DNA of 64,000 nucleotides from Gordonia polyisoprenivorans NBRC 16320 = JCM 10675 (lineage in GTDB: Bacteria; Actinomycetota; Actinomycetes; Mycobacteriales; Mycobacteriaceae): positions 434,001 to 498,000 of the forward strand of contig NZ_BAEI01000031.1 in assembly GCF_000241325.1 (NCBI RefSeq). Direction: 5' to 3'. The position numbers were made by a program, and so were the translations under genes. Each line of letters starts with the position of its first letter. Within the stretch, counting starts at the first letter, position 1. Below are positions 40,948-49,907 of this stretch, in pieces. Under the pieces are notes generated by a model, which made no database searches, had not been told where the DNA came from, and saw only the letters and a list, made by a program, of their open reading frames with translations.

Positions 40948-42642
40948 ATGAGTGACAGCGTGGGATCAGCGCGACGACGTCGATGGCGGGTGGGCGCACG
41001 AATCACCACAGGTGTGATCTCCGTCATACTACTGACGTTGTCCATGGATCTTCTGGTCACCTCGGGGCACACGGCCCGCGGCGCGGTCACCGCCGGCCGC
41101 GACGTCGGCAACCTGTCCCCGGTGCGCCTGGACCATCGGCTCGACGAGATGATGCAGCAGGCGAGCGTACCCGTGCGACTGCGCACCGAATCCGGCTCGG
41201 CGACCGTCGACCCCGCGGCGTTGGGCGTGATGTTCGACGCCGAGGCGACCGCGGCGGCCCTGCAACGTCAGCCGCGTAGTCCGCTCACCCGGTTGCTGGC
41301 GCTCTTCGGCCGCACACACGACGTCGCGCCGGTCGTCCGGGTCGACGCCGCACGCTTCGACGAGGCGATCGCCGGTCATCACCGCGATCTCGAACGGTCC
41401 GCGGTGGACGGTGGGGTGCACTACGCCGGTGCCACGCCGGTCGCCGATCTGCCCGCTGCCGGTCGCCGCGTCGACCGGGATGCGGCGCGCGCGGTACTGG
41501 CCCGCGAATGGCTCGACGGAGACGTCGTGGACCTGCCGATGGAACCGTTCGCGCCGAGCGTGAGTGCCGAGGTGGTGCGCGCGACCGTCGCGGGTCCGGC
41601 GACGCGGGCGGTGTCCGACGACGTCGAGATCTCCGGCCGAGGTGGCGTTCGGGTCAGCCTGTCTCCCAGGCAGATCGGCGCGATCCTCACTTTCGTCCCC
41701 GACGGTCGGGGAGGGCTCGTCGCATACGTCGACCGCCAACGCGGTCGTACGGCGCTGGCCGCGCTGCGCGACTCCGAGAGCCGGCCCGCCGATGCGAGAT
41801 TCTCGTTGGCGACGGGACGCCCGCGGGTCGTGCCCGCCCGCAACGGCGCACGCGTCGACTGGGACAAGACCTTCGCCGCAGTCGAACGCGCCGTCGTCGG
41901 CACCGGACCGCGCACCGTCGCAGCCGCCTACCGGACGGTGCCGCCCGCGTTGTCCACCGAGAAGGCCCGCTCGCTCGGGGTCACCGAGGTGATCGGCGAG
42001 TTCACCACCGGCGGTTTCTCGTCGGCGTCGGGCGAGAACATCCGGCTGGTCGCGGCCGAGGTTGACGGGGCGCTGATCCTGCCGGGCAAGAACTTCTCCC
42101 TCAACACCCACACCGGGCCGCGGGGCAGCGCGCAGGGCTACGTCAGCTCGACGATCATCGATCACGGCCGCGCGTCGAACGCGGTGGGCGGCGGTATCTC
42201 CCAGTTCGCCACCACGCTCTACAACGCCGCCTACTTCGCCGGGCTCGCCGACGTCGACCACACCGAACACGCCTACTACATCTCGCGGTACCCCGAAGCG
42301 CGGGAGGCGACGGTGTTCGAGGGCGCCATCGACCTCGTCATCGGCAACACCTCGCGCCACGGCGTCCTGATCGAGACCACGTGGAGCCCGTCGTCGGTGA
42401 CGGTTCGGCTGTGGGGCACGACAAGTGTCGAGGTCCAGTCGATCACCGGGGAGCGACACGCCTACACCACGCCAGAGGTGCGCCGGGTGCCCCGCGGGCC
42501 CGACTGCATCGCGAGCCGTGGCAGCCGCGGATTCACCACCAGCGACACCCGGGTCATCACCGACGCCCGCACCGGCGCACTGATCAGCAGGCACACCCGA
42601 ACCGTGCGCTACGCGCCGGAGCCGATCGTGCGGTGCATCTGA
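40948..42642 (+). CDS. VanW-family cell-surface protein with peptidoglycan-binding-like repeats
   Basis: This 564-residue protein has a single N-terminal membrane helix (~15-36, TTGVISVILLTLSMDLLV), so most of it is outside. Two YoaR/PG-binding-4-like repeats (~45-185 and ~200-330) precede the VanW domain (~340-520). The VanW domain has FSSASGENIRLVAAEVDGALILPGKNFSLN (in parts), GGGISQFATTLYNAA and HTEHAYYISRYPE. VanW proteins are associated with glycopeptide resistance clusters and cell-wall attachment, but their activity is unproven. ATG 40948 is chosen because it gives a proper membrane signal. Two hairpins lie upstream in its likely leader. Confidence 0.88.
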   Translation: MSDSVGSARRRRWRVGARITTGVISVILLTLSMDLLVTSGHTARGAVTAGRDVGNLSPVRLDHRLDEMMQQASVPVRLRTESGSATVDPAALGVMFDAEATAAALQRQPRSPLTRLLALFGRTHDVAPVVRVDAARFDEAIAGHHRDLERSAVDGGVHYAGATPVADLPAAGRRVDRDAARAVLAREWLDGDVVDLPMEPFAPSVSAEVVRATVAGPATRAVSDDVEISGRGGVRVSLSPRQIGAILTFVPDGRGGLVAYVDRQRGRTALAALRDSESRPADARFSLATGRPRVVPARNGARVDWDKTFAAVERAVVGTGPRTVAAAYRTVPPALSTEKARSLGVTEVIGEFTTGGFSSASGENIRLVAAEVDGALILPGKNFSLNTHTGPRGSAQGYVSSTIIDHGRASNAVGGGISQFATTLYNAAYFAGLADVDHTEHAYYISRYPEAREATVFEGAIDLVIGNTSRHGVLIETTWSPSSVTVRLWGTTSVEVQSITGERHAYTTPEVRRVPRGPDCIASRGSRGFTTSDTRVITDARTGALISRHTRTVRYAPEPIVRCI

Positions 42643-42717
42643 CGCCGACGGCGCCCTCCCCATCGCCGACAGCGCTCTTCCCGACGCCGACGGCGCTGCG
42701 CCGGCTATTCCGTCGGC

Positions 42718-43110
42718 TCACCACGGCGCCTGCCCGACCGCGGTGAGTACACAGGCGCCGAGCAGAACCACCGCCGTGACCCCGTGGATTCCGAGTGCGC
42801 GGGATCGGCTGCCGTGTTGCCCGAGCACGATCAGCATGTCGCCGAGCGGGATCAGCGCCAGCACGCCGAGGAGCAGGGGCAGTCGATCGGTGCCGGCAAC
42901 GAGGAATGCGAGTACCAGAACACCGGTCGTCACATCACGGATGCCCTTGACCTGCCACCATCCACGGTCGTGGGGCGACAGCGACGTCGGCAGGCCGAAA
43001 CCGGCGGCGTTGGTGGCGTTGCGGGCCAGGTAGGCGGCGCCGATCACGATGATGCCCAGCGCGATCACCACACCGATCGCCGCCCCGGTCCACCACAGGA
43101 TGCTGGTCAT
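42718..43110 (-). CDS. DUF4267 small membrane protein
   Basis: A 130-residue protein with four helices (about 5-28, 60-78, 82-97 and 106-126). The loop GFGLPTSLSPHDRGWWQVKGIRDVTTG is characteristic of DUF4267. Function is unknown. It is divergent from a TetR gene with an imperfect palindrome between them, a common pairing for this family, and is therefore probably the regulated target. Confidence 0.8.
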   Translation of the reverse strand: MTSILWWTGAAIGVVIALGIIVIGAAYLARNATNAAGFGLPTSLSPHDRGWWQVKGIRDVTTGVLVLAFLVAGTDRLPLLLGVLALIPLGDMLIVLGQHGSRSRALGIHGVTAVVLLGACVLTAVGQAPW

Positions 43111-43175
43111 GGTTGGCCCTCAGGGCGGGTGAAGCTCGTTGTCATCGTTCGCACCTTCCTGTTGTTATCGATGGA

Positions 43176-43218
43176 AAGAAATCTAACACCGATAACAAGA
43201 TCTATCAATGGTAGGTTT
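43176..43218. promoter_or_regulatory. Imperfect palindrome between the DUF4267 gene and tetR2
   Basis: CTAACACCGATAAC and TCTATCAATGGTAG form an inverted repeat (matching CTA-CA--GATA arms) around ACAAGATC in an AT-rich stretch of the 113-bp divergent gap. It is the likely binding site of the TetR regulator for both genes. Confidence 0.55.
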
Positions 43219-43223
43219 CGACC

Positions 43224-43814
43224 ATGGGTGGTGCACAGGATCGGCGCGCGCGAGAGCGCGCCGAACGTCGGGATCGGGTGGTCGAGGCGGCGCGCGACTT
43301 GGCGGAGCGTGACGGATGGTCCGCGGTGACCACCCGCCGGCTGGCCGACGAGATCGAATACACGCCGCCAGTCCTCTATCAGCATTTTCCCGGCGGGCGC
43401 GACGAGATCGTGACGGCGGTGGCGTTGCTCGGATTCGCGGAGTTCGTCGCGTCGGTGTCCGGCGACACGGAGACCGAAGGCGGGGTCGGCGGCCTCATCG
43501 ATGCGTATCTTGCTTTCGCGCAACGCAATCCGGCTACGTACGAGGCGATGTTCGCCATGCCGATCGCCGCGCGGTTCGCTCACGACGAGACTCCTGAGAT
43601 CATGCGTCGCGCATTCTCGATCTTCGTCGAGGCTCTCGGTGGCGGGGATGCCCTCGGTGAGGACGTCGGCGTTCAGGTGCGCGCGGAACTGCTGTGGAGC
43701 GCGCTGCACGGGGTGTGTGAGTTGCGCAGGTGCGGGCGGCTGGACCCCTCGATGGAGTCCGCGAGGCGGGCTGAGCTCGTCGCAGTGTTCGAAGGCCGGT
43801 CACTTACCGACTGA
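43224..43814 (+). CDS. TetR/AcrR-family regulator
   Basis: A regulator of 196 residues. The HTH is at ~12-60 (RDRVVEAARDLAERDGW, AVTTRRLADEIEYTPPVLYQHFPGGRDEIV). The C-terminal domain resembles the WHG-type TetR_C group (NPATYEAMFAMP, then LLWSALHGVCELRRCGRL). It is divergent from a DUF4267 membrane protein gene and likely represses both genes through the palindrome in the gap. The ligand is unknown. Confidence 0.85.
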   Translation: MGGAQDRRARERAERRDRVVEAARDLAERDGWSAVTTRRLADEIEYTPPVLYQHFPGGRDEIVTAVALLGFAEFVASVSGDTETEGGVGGLIDAYLAFAQRNPATYEAMFAMPIAARFAHDETPEIMRRAFSIFVEALGGGDALGEDVGVQVRAELLWSALHGVCELRRCGRLDPSMESARRAELVAVFEGRSLTD

Positions 43815-43866
43815 TCGCTCGGCCCCGGGTTGTTAGACCAGTCACACGGCGTCGTAGTCTGTCGAC

Positions 43867-44643
43867 GTGGATATCAACGGAGCAAGTGCAATCGTGACGG
43901 GTGGGGCGTCGGGCATCGGCGCCGCGGTGGTTCGCCAGCTGGCGGCCAAGGGGGCGAAGGTCATCATCGCCGACCTCAATGCAGAAAAGGGTGGTGAGCT
44001 CGCCAAGGAGATCGACGGCAAGTTCGTCGCCGTGGACGTGACCAAGACCGAGGATCTCGAGAACGCGGTCAACCAGGCGACCGAGTTGGGCCCGCTGCGG
44101 GTGCTGGTGAACTCGGCCGGTATCGGCTGGGCGCAGCGCACCATCGGCAAGGACGGTGACTTCGCTTCCGCGCACAACCTCGACGCGTACAAGAAGGTCA
44201 TCGCGATCAACCTGATCGGCACCTTCGATGCCATCCGGCTGGCCGCCACCGCGATGAGCCGCAACGAGCCGCTGGAATCGAACGAGCGGGGCGCGATCGT
44301 CAACATGGCGAGCGTCGCGGCATTCGACGGCCAGATCGGCCAGGCGTCGTACTCGTCGTCCAAGGGCGGCGTCGTCGGCATGACCCTGCCGGTCGCGCGT
44401 GACCTCGCGGCCGTGGGCGTGCGCGTCAACACCGTCGCCCCCGGCCTGATCGACACCCCGATCTACGGTGAGGGCGAGGCCGCCGAGGCATTCAAGGCCA
44501 AGCTCGGCGAGTCGGTGCTGTTCCCGCGTCGTCTCGGCGTGCCCGACGAACTCGCGTCGATGGTCGTCGAGCTCGTCACCAACTCCTACATGAACGCCGA
44601 GGTCGTCCGCGTCGACGGCGGCATCCGGATGCCACCGAAGTAG
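43867..44643 (+). CDS. Short-chain dehydrogenase, 3-hydroxyacyl-CoA dehydrogenase type 2-like
   Basis: A 258-residue SDR with the cofactor loop TGGASGIG (~11-18), an Asp after strand 2 (IIADLN) indicating NAD preference, LVNSAGIG, and the catalytic S-Y-K in NMASVAAFDGQIGQASYSSSKGG (read in parts). The ending NSYMNAEVVRVDGGIRMPPK is typical of 17-beta-HSD10-like enzymes that oxidise 3-hydroxyacyl-CoA or steroids. The start is GTG 43867. It ends in a strong hairpin shared with the convergent alcohol dehydrogenase gene. Confidence 0.87.
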   Translation: MDINGASAIVTGGASGIGAAVVRQLAAKGAKVIIADLNAEKGGELAKEIDGKFVAVDVTKTEDLENAVNQATELGPLRVLVNSAGIGWAQRTIGKDGDFASAHNLDAYKKVIAINLIGTFDAIRLAATAMSRNEPLESNERGAIVNMASVAAFDGQIGQASYSSSKGGVVGMTLPVARDLAAVGVRVNTVAPGLIDTPIYGEGEAAEAFKAKLGESVLFPRRLGVPDELASMVVELVTNSYMNAEVVRVDGGIRMPPK

Positions 44644-44667
44644 TTCTGGCACAAGTCCTCTCACGGT

Positions 44668-44705
44668 CACGGCCGCGTCAGACCCTCGGGTCCGACGCGG
44701 CCGTG
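44668..44705. terminator. Bidirectional terminator between the SDR and alcohol dehydrogenase genes
   Basis: A perfect 12-bp stem (CACGGCCGCGTC 44668-44679 with 44694-44705) and an inner GACCC/GGGTC extension. It lies between two convergent stop codons (44643 and 44723). Confidence 0.8.
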
Positions 44706-44722
44706 GTGGTTCTCGGGGAATC

Positions 44723-45778
44723 TCAGGCGCTCATGATCACCTTGAGCGCCTTGGTTTCTGCCGCACGGGAGAACACGTCGTAGGCGTCGATGATCTCGCC
44801 GAGCCCGAATCGGTGGCTGATGAACGGCTCCGGGTCGATACGGCGCTGTGCCACCAACTTCAGAAGTGTGCCAAGGGTATTGGTGTTCACCAGGCCCATC
44901 GACATCACGATGTTGGAGATCCAGAGGTCCTGGATGGGCAGCTCGACGGGTTTGCCGTGCACACCGACATTGGCGACATGGCCTGCGGGGCGGACGATGT
45001 CGAGGCACATCTGGAACGTGTCGGGAATGCCGACGGCCTCGATCGCGACATCGACGCCGAGTCCGTCGGTCATCGCCAGGATCTCTTCGCGCCAACCCGA
45101 CGAGGTCGACACGACCCCGTCGGTCGCCCCGAACCGGCGGGCCTGCTCGACCCGGTTGGCGTCGATGTCGACGGCGATGACCCGGCTGGGCCCGTAGAGG
45201 CCGGCGGTGGCGATGGCGGCGAGCCCGACCGGGCCGGTCCCGATTACCGCGACCACATCACCGGGTTTCACCGCCCCGTGGCGGACGCCGATCTCGTGGC
45301 CGGTGGGCAGGATGTCGGAGAGTAACGTGCCCTGCTCGGGGCTGACCGCCGACGGCAGTTTGTGGACCGAGTTCTCGGCGTAGGGCACCCGCACGTACTC
45401 GGCCTGGGTGCCGTCGATGAGATGGCCGAAGATCCAGCCGATACCCGACGTGCCCTCGCTACCGAGGCAGTGCGAGTAGACGCCCTGTTTGCAGAACGAG
45501 CATTTCCCGCATGAGGAGATGCAGGACAGGATCACCTGGTCGCCGACGGCCAGCGTGGTCACGGCGTCGCCGACCTCGGTGATCGTACCGACGCCCTCGT
45601 GTCCGAGAATGCGGCCGGGAGTGACCGCGGGAACGTCACCCTTGAGGATGTGCAGGTCGGTGCCGCAGATCGTCGTCGTATCCATCTTGACGATGACGTC
45701 GGTGGGTTCGCTGAGCTTCGGGTCGGGGACGTCCTCCCAAGCCTTCTGGCCGGGACCGTGGAAAACGAGTGCCTTCAT
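44723..45778 (-). CDS. Zinc-dependent alcohol dehydrogenase
   Basis: A medium-chain dehydrogenase of 351 residues. Catalytic zinc ligands are Cys38, His60 and Glu61 (GHEGVG). The structural zinc Cys set is complete at 90, 93, 96 and 104. The Rossmann loop is IGTGPVGLAAI, followed by an Asp (AVDID), which suggests NAD(H). The overall sequence (DTTTICGTDLHILKGD, GTQAEYVRVP) matches the class often annotated as isopropanol/2-alcohol or formaldehyde-type dehydrogenases. The substrate is not certain. It stands alone on the minus strand. Confidence 0.9.
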   Translation of the reverse strand: MKALVFHGPGQKAWEDVPDPKLSEPTDVIVKMDTTTICGTDLHILKGDVPAVTPGRILGHEGVGTITEVGDAVTTLAVGDQVILSCISSCGKCSFCKQGVYSHCLGSEGTSGIGWIFGHLIDGTQAEYVRVPYAENSVHKLPSAVSPEQGTLLSDILPTGHEIGVRHGAVKPGDVVAVIGTGPVGLAAIATAGLYGPSRVIAVDIDANRVEQARRFGATDGVVSTSSGWREEILAMTDGLGVDVAIEAVGIPDTFQMCLDIVRPAGHVANVGVHGKPVELPIQDLWISNIVMSMGLVNTNTLGTLLKLVAQRRIDPEPFISHRFGLGEIIDAYDVFSRAAETKALKVIMSA

Positions 45779-45883
45779 CTGGTGTCACCTCACGTGGTCG
45801 GGTCCCCCGTGTCTCACGCCCCCGCAATTCACGCTACGTATGCGCGCCCGGCCATGGGTGCCGATCGGTGCCTGCGATGCGTG

Positions 45884-46360
45884 TCAATATGAGAATTCGC
45901 CCCTGATCCGCGCGCAGTTCAGATGCCGGATCAGACCGCGCCTACCCGACCACATCATGAACCGGTGGTTCGCGTGCAAGATTGGACGGCCGACGCGGAT
46001 GAGGGGGAGCGGCAGCGGTGTGGTGAGGTCGACGACCTGACGGAACTCGGCCCGACAGCCGTCGGCGGGAGTACCTGGGTGAATGGTCCACCGCGTCCAC
46101 CCCGTCAGGTCGCCGTCCACGCGCGCCTGCAGGACGCCGGCCGCGGGGTCGACGATGTCCTCACGCACGTGCACCCGAAGCGATATCGGCAGCAATGACC
46201 GCAGCACCGCATCGCCGGAGGTGTCGTCGACCCTTGTCGCCTCGCGGACCTGCGGCCACCAGGTGGGGTAGGAGTCGGCGTCGGCGAGCGCGGCCAGCAC
46301 GGTGTGGTGGTCGAAGGGCAGTTGCCAGACGGAGTGCATCCGGAAGGTCCGTGCGCTCAC
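45884..46360 (-). CDS. SRPBCC-family protein (polyketide cyclase/START-like)
   Basis: A 158-residue protein with the START/SRPBCC entry pattern, in which a hydrophobic first strand is followed by FDHHTVLAALADADSYPTWWPQV. The remainder alternates strands (DLTGWTRWTIHPG) and ends in a C-terminal helix (HANHRFMMWSGRRGLIRHL). Such proteins bind hydrophobic ligands, and no catalytic residues can be assigned. GTG 46360 is the likely start; ATG 46339 is possible. It is next to fadE5 and separated from it by a strong terminator. Confidence 0.75.
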   Translation of the reverse strand: MSARTFRMHSVWQLPFDHHTVLAALADADSYPTWWPQVREATRVDDTSGDAVLRSLLPISLRVHVREDIVDPAAGVLQARVDGDLTGWTRWTIHPGTPADGCRAEFRQVVDLTTPLPLPLIRVGRPILHANHRFMMWSGRRGLIRHLNCARIRGEFSY

Positions 46361-46383
46361 GTCGTCCAGTATGCGCCGAATCG

Positions 46384-46423
46384 CCGAGGGGCCGGGATCT
46401 CGACGGAGATCCCGGCCCCTCGG
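46384..46423 (-). terminator. Strong hairpin terminator of fadE5
   Basis: A perfect 18-bp stem (CCGAGGGGCCGGGATCTC at 46384-46401 with 46406-46423) and a GACG tetraloop, 22 bp after the fadE5 stop. Confidence 0.85.
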
Positions 46424-46444
46424 CTCGTGCGGTGTTCTGTTGTG

Positions 46445-48280
46445 TCAGAAGGCGGCTTCGTCGAGCTCCATGATCTCGCCGTCGATGTTCTCGACGGTGG
46501 TGCGGATCGAGGTGAGCAGCGGGAGCATGTTCTTGGCGAAGAAGCTCGCGACGGCGACCTTGCCCTCGTAGAAAGACTTGTCGTCGCCGGTCACGCCCTC
46601 ATCGAGCTTGGCCAGCGCGATCTCGGACTGACGCAGGAGCAACCAGCCGATGAGCAGATCGCCGACCGACATCAGGAAGCGCACCGAGCCCAGCCCCACC
46701 TTGTAGAGGTCCTTCGGGTTCTCCTGCGCGCCCATCAGATCGCCCGTCAGGGAGGCGGCCATGGCCTGGACGTCCTCGAGGGCGGTCTTGAGCAACGCGC
46801 GTTCGGCCTTGAGGCGACCGTTGCCGGCCTCGGTGTCGATGAACGACTGGATCTGTCCGGCAACATGCGCGAGGGCCTGCCCCTTGTCGCGAATGATCTT
46901 GCGGAAGAAGAAGTCTTGCGCCTGGATGGCGGTCGTGCCCTCGTAGAGCGAGTCGATCTTCGAGTCACGGATGTACTGCTCGATCGGGTAGTCCTGCAGG
47001 AAGCCCGAGCCACCGAAGGTCTGCAGCGACTCGTGGCCGAGGTTGGCGTAGGCACGCTCGGAGCCGACACCCTTGACGATCGGCAGCAGCAGGTCGTTGA
47101 CCCGGTGCGCCATCTCGGGATCGGCGCCGGAGACGATCTGTGCGGCAACGGAATCCTGGTGCGATGCGGTGTAGAGGTAGATCGCGCGCAGACCCTCGGC
47201 ATATGCCTTCTGGGTCATCAGCGAACGCCGGACGTCGGGGTGATGGGTGATGGTGACCCGCGGTGCGGCCTTGTCGGTCATCTGCACCATGTCGGCGCCC
47301 TGCACTCGCTCCTTGGCGTAGTCGAGAGCGTTGAGGTAACCGGTCGACAGCGTCGAAATTGCCTTGGTGCCCACCATCATTCGCGCATGCTCGATCACCT
47401 GGAACATCTGCGCGATGCCCTTGTGAACCTCGCCGACGAGCCAGCCCTTGGCCGGGACGCCGTGCTGGCCGAAGGTGACCTCACAGGTGGCCGACGCCTT
47501 GATGCCCATCTTGTGCTCGACGTTGGTGACGAAAACGCCGTTGCGCTCGCCGAGTTCACCTGTCTCGAAGTCGAAATGGAACTTCGGTACGAAGAACAGC
47601 GACAGCCCCTTGGTGCCCGGGCCTGCGCCCTCGGGGCGGGCGAGCACCAGGTGGAAGATGTTCTCGGTCATGTCCTGGTCGGCGGAGGTGATGAAGCGCT
47701 TCACACCGTCGATGTGCCAGGAGCCGTCCTCCTGCTGAACAGCCTTGGTACGTCCGGCGCCCACATCGGAACCGGCGTCGGGCTCGGTGAGCACCATCGT
47801 GGCGCCCCAGCCGCGCTCGGAGCAGATGGCGGCCCACTTCTTCTGCTCGTCGGTTCCGTTGTCGTAGAAGATGTTCGCGAAGCCCGAGCCTGCTGCGTAC
47901 ATGAACACCGGCGGGTTGGCGCCGAGGATCATCTCACCGATTGCCCAGTACAGCGATCGGGGCGCCGGCATGCCACCGAGTTCCTCGTTGACGCCGACCT
48001 TGTCCCAGCCACCCTCGACGAGGGCGTTGTAGGACTTCTTGAAGCTTTCCGGGATGGTGACGCTGTGGGTCTCCGGGTCGAAGACCGGCGGGTTGCGGTC
48101 GGCCTCGGCGAAGGATTCCGCGATCGGGCCCTCGGCCAGAGTCCGGACCTCGCGGAGCATGTCCACGGCGGTCTCATGATCCAGATCGCCGAACTCCCCC
48201 GACTCGAGCACCTTGTCCAGTTCGAAGACCTCGAAGAGGTTGAACTGCAGGTCGCGCATGTTGCTCTTGTAGTGGCCCAT
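46445..48280 (-). CDS. fadE5: Acyl-CoA dehydrogenase FadE5
   Basis: The large FAD-dependent acyl-CoA dehydrogenase has 611 residues, the same length as M. tuberculosis FadE5 (Rv0244c). It introduces the alpha-beta double bond in acyl-CoAs. The N-terminal [19 protein letters not shown] is typical of the family. Middle motifs are [19 protein letters not shown] and ITSADQDM, and the C-terminal active-site region is [22 protein letters not shown] 48280 is preferred over the longer frame. A TetR-operator-like palindrome (48401-48416) lies 121 bp upstream. The gene is the fourth member of the fatty-acid group conserved with Rv0241c-Rv0244c. Confidence 0.94.
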   Translation of the reverse strand: MGHYKSNMRDLQFNLFEVFELDKVLESGEFGDLDHETAVDMLREVRTLAEGPIAESFAEADRNPPVFDPETHSVTIPESFKKSYNALVEGGWDKVGVNEELGGMPAPRSLYWAIGEMILGANPPVFMYAAGSGFANIFYDNGTDEQKKWAAICSERGWGATMVLTEPDAGSDVGAGRTKAVQQEDGSWHIDGVKRFITSADQDMTENIFHLVLARPEGAGPGTKGLSLFFVPKFHFDFETGELGERNGVFVTNVEHKMGIKASATCEVTFGQHGVPAKGWLVGEVHKGIAQMFQVIEHARMMVGTKAISTLSTGYLNALDYAKERVQGADMVQMTDKAAPRVTITHHPDVRRSLMTQKAYAEGLRAIYLYTASHQDSVAAQIVSGADPEMAHRVNDLLLPIVKGVGSERAYANLGHESLQTFGGSGFLQDYPIEQYIRDSKIDSLYEGTTAIQAQDFFFRKIIRDKGQALAHVAGQIQSFIDTEAGNGRLKAERALLKTALEDVQAMAASLTGDLMGAQENPKDLYKVGLGSVRFLMSVGDLLIGWLLLRQSEIALAKLDEGVTGDDKSFYEGKVAVASFFAKNMLPLLTSIRTTVENIDGEIMELDEAAF

Positions 48281-48400
48281 TTGGATTCCTATCTGACGCG
48301 GGCTGAATCCCTCGCGGGTGGTCGCTGGATGTGTCGGCAGGTGAACTCGTGCAAACGCCCGGTGGATGCTCTGAATGGAACACGACCGAACGACCGCTAA

Positions 48401-48416
48401 GTTACTCGCCGGTAAC
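48401..48416. promoter_or_regulatory. TetR operator candidate, site 3 (fadE5 promoter)
   Basis: GTTACTCGCCGGTAAC is an inverted repeat with GTTAC/GTAAC arms and a 6-bp spacer, the same geometry as sites 1 and 2. It lies between fadE5 and the divergent aldo/keto reductase gene. Confidence 0.7.
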
Positions 48417-48548
48417 CCCAGGATACAACTCGTTCGCAGGGTCGACAAGCCGAGATTTCTGTGACCTCCGCTAACTTCTGCAAGCGCAATGTCCTGTATC
48501 GCGAATCTTCGCCTCGTTATCGCGAAACCCGGCGACTAGCCTGTCCGC

Positions 48549-49490
48549 ATGTCCACTGATTCCCTGGTCCTCGGATGTATGTACTTCGGCACGCGCACCG
48601 ACGACGCCACTTCCCGCGCGCTGGTCGAACGATTCCTGGAACGTGGCGGAACAACGCTTGACACCGCGGACTGCTATGCGTTCTGGGCGTCGGGGACGGG
48701 ATCGGGCGGACAGAGCGAAGAGATGCTCGGCCGGTGGTTCGCCGACAACCCGGGTGTCCGGGAGCGAGTGACGCTGGCGACGAAGGTTGGGCCGGAGCCC
48801 GTTCCCGGACGGCCGGGTGAGGTCGTCGGTCTCGGTCACGAGGTCGTCATGCGTTCGATCGAGGCCAGCCTCGCGCGGCTCCAGGTCGATCACATCGATC
48901 TGTACTGGGCGCATCTGGAGGACCGACGGACGCCGATGGCCGAAGTGGTCTCGACGTTCGGCCGACTCGTCGACGACGGCGTGGTCGGACGGATCGGTAT
49001 CTCGAACCATCCGACGTGGCGCGTGGAGCAGGCGCGCGCCCTGGCGTCGGTCGCCGGCACCGAACCGTTCACCGCATTGCAACTGTCGACGTCGTACGTC
49101 CGGCCACGCCCGGACACCGTGGTGCCGGGCAAGGATCACCGCTTCGGATTCGTCACCGACGAGACCATCGACTACGTCACCACCCATCCCGAGATCGAAC
49201 TGTGGGCGTACAGCCCGCTGATCCAGGGCAGCTTCGACCGCGCCGACCGACCGTTCCCCGAGGCCTACGACCACCCGGGAACAACCCGACGCCTGGCCGA
49301 ATTGCGCAGCGTCGCAGCCGAGCTGGACGCCACGCCCGGGCAGGTGGTCCTTGCCTGGCTGCTCGGTGGTTCCCCGGTGATCCGGCCGATCGTCGGCGTC
49401 AGCACGTTGGCCCAACTCGACGCAGCCCTCGACGCCGCCGAGCTGACCCTCACCGCCGAGCAACGCGCGAGGCTCGACGCCGCGGTCTGA
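48549..49490 (+). CDS. Aldo/keto reductase
   Basis: A TIM-barrel NADPH-dependent oxidoreductase of 313 residues. The catalytic tetrad is visible: Asp38 and Tyr43 (LDTADCYAF), Lys79 (LATKVG) and His in YWAHLED (~117). ISNHPTWRVEQA and WAYSPLIQGSFD follow the family pattern. The physiological substrate is unknown. It is divergent from fadE5 with a 268-bp gap that contains the TetR-site-3 palindrome. Confidence 0.88.
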   Translation: MSTDSLVLGCMYFGTRTDDATSRALVERFLERGGTTLDTADCYAFWASGTGSGGQSEEMLGRWFADNPGVRERVTLATKVGPEPVPGRPGEVVGLGHEVVMRSIEASLARLQVDHIDLYWAHLEDRRTPMAEVVSTFGRLVDDGVVGRIGISNHPTWRVEQARALASVAGTEPFTALQLSTSYVRPRPDTVVPGKDHRFGFVTDETIDYVTTHPEIELWAYSPLIQGSFDRADRPFPEAYDHPGTTRRLAELRSVAAELDATPGQVVLAWLLGGSPVIRPIVGVSTLAQLDAALDAAELTLTAEQRARLDAAV

Positions 49491-49528
49491 TAGCCGGCCT
49501 TCGATCCAGTGGTCAGCCCTTCCCCGGT

Positions 49529-49566
49529 GGTCGAGGTGCGAGCCGCGTGCGGCGAGCCTCGAGACC
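49529..49566 (-). repeat. 38-bp palindromic repeat, copy A3
   Basis: The plus strand is the reverse complement of copies A1 and A2, identical over 38 bp. It is a direct repeat of A4, 211 bp apart, just after the aldo/keto reductase gene. Confidence 0.9.
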
Positions 49567-49623
49567 GCTTGCGCCGGTGCCGGTTCGGCTCGACGGGTGG
49601 TGCGGATGCTGATCGGCGGGAGG

Positions 49624-49641
49624 GGTCTCGAGGCCTCGACC
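49624..49641. repeat. Collapsed palindrome lacking the core
   Basis: GGTCTCGAGGCCTCGACC joins the two ends of the repeat family with the 20-bp middle missing. It looks like the product of a precise core deletion. Confidence 0.7.
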
Positions 49642-49739
49642 ATCAGAACGGATAAATGGCCGTTTCCTGACCGATGTTCGACCGTTCCTCCCCGGTGGTC
49701 GAGGGCTTCCGCCATCCGACGCTCGCCCCTTCCCTCGAT

Positions 49740-49777
49740 GGTCGAGGTGCGAGCCGCGTGCGGCGAGCCTCGAGACC
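49740..49777 (-). repeat. 38-bp palindromic repeat, copy A4
   Basis: Identical to A3. Relative to HNH gene 2 it has the same orientation and distance class as A2 has to HNH gene 1, and the adjoining ~38 bp are also alike in both. Confidence 0.9.
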
Positions 49778-49835
49778 CGGCGAGATGAGAGGTATCGCAA
49801 CCACATCGACGCCCACTTGACGCGCGCGAAAAAAG

Positions 49836-49844
49836 TTGTCCACA
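49836..49844 (+). promoter_or_regulatory. DnaA-box-like 9-mer TTGTCCACA upstream of HNH gene 2
   Basis: A perfect TTGTCCACA preceded by CGAAAAAAG, in the sense orientation and 98 nt before the start codon. It matches the copy in the leader of HNH gene 1. Confidence 0.6.
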
Positions 49845-49891
49845 GATTTCTCCGGTCCGGCGTTCGTCGGATCGGTTTTGTCGGTACCCCT

Positions 49892-49907
49892 TCGTACACT
49901 TGTTCTC
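49892..49907 (+). promoter_or_regulatory. LexA/SOS-like box upstream of HNH gene 2
   Basis: TCGTACACTTGTTCTC matches TCGAAC-N4-GTTCGA with three mismatches (TCGTAC, GTTCTC). It lies 35 nt before the start codon. This is an inference only, strengthened by the equivalent position in HNH gene 1. Confidence 0.4.

Noticed and set aside
46304..48400. A 698-residue open frame opposite fadE5
   Set aside because: It is the antisense shadow of a gene with complete acyl-CoA dehydrogenase motifs.
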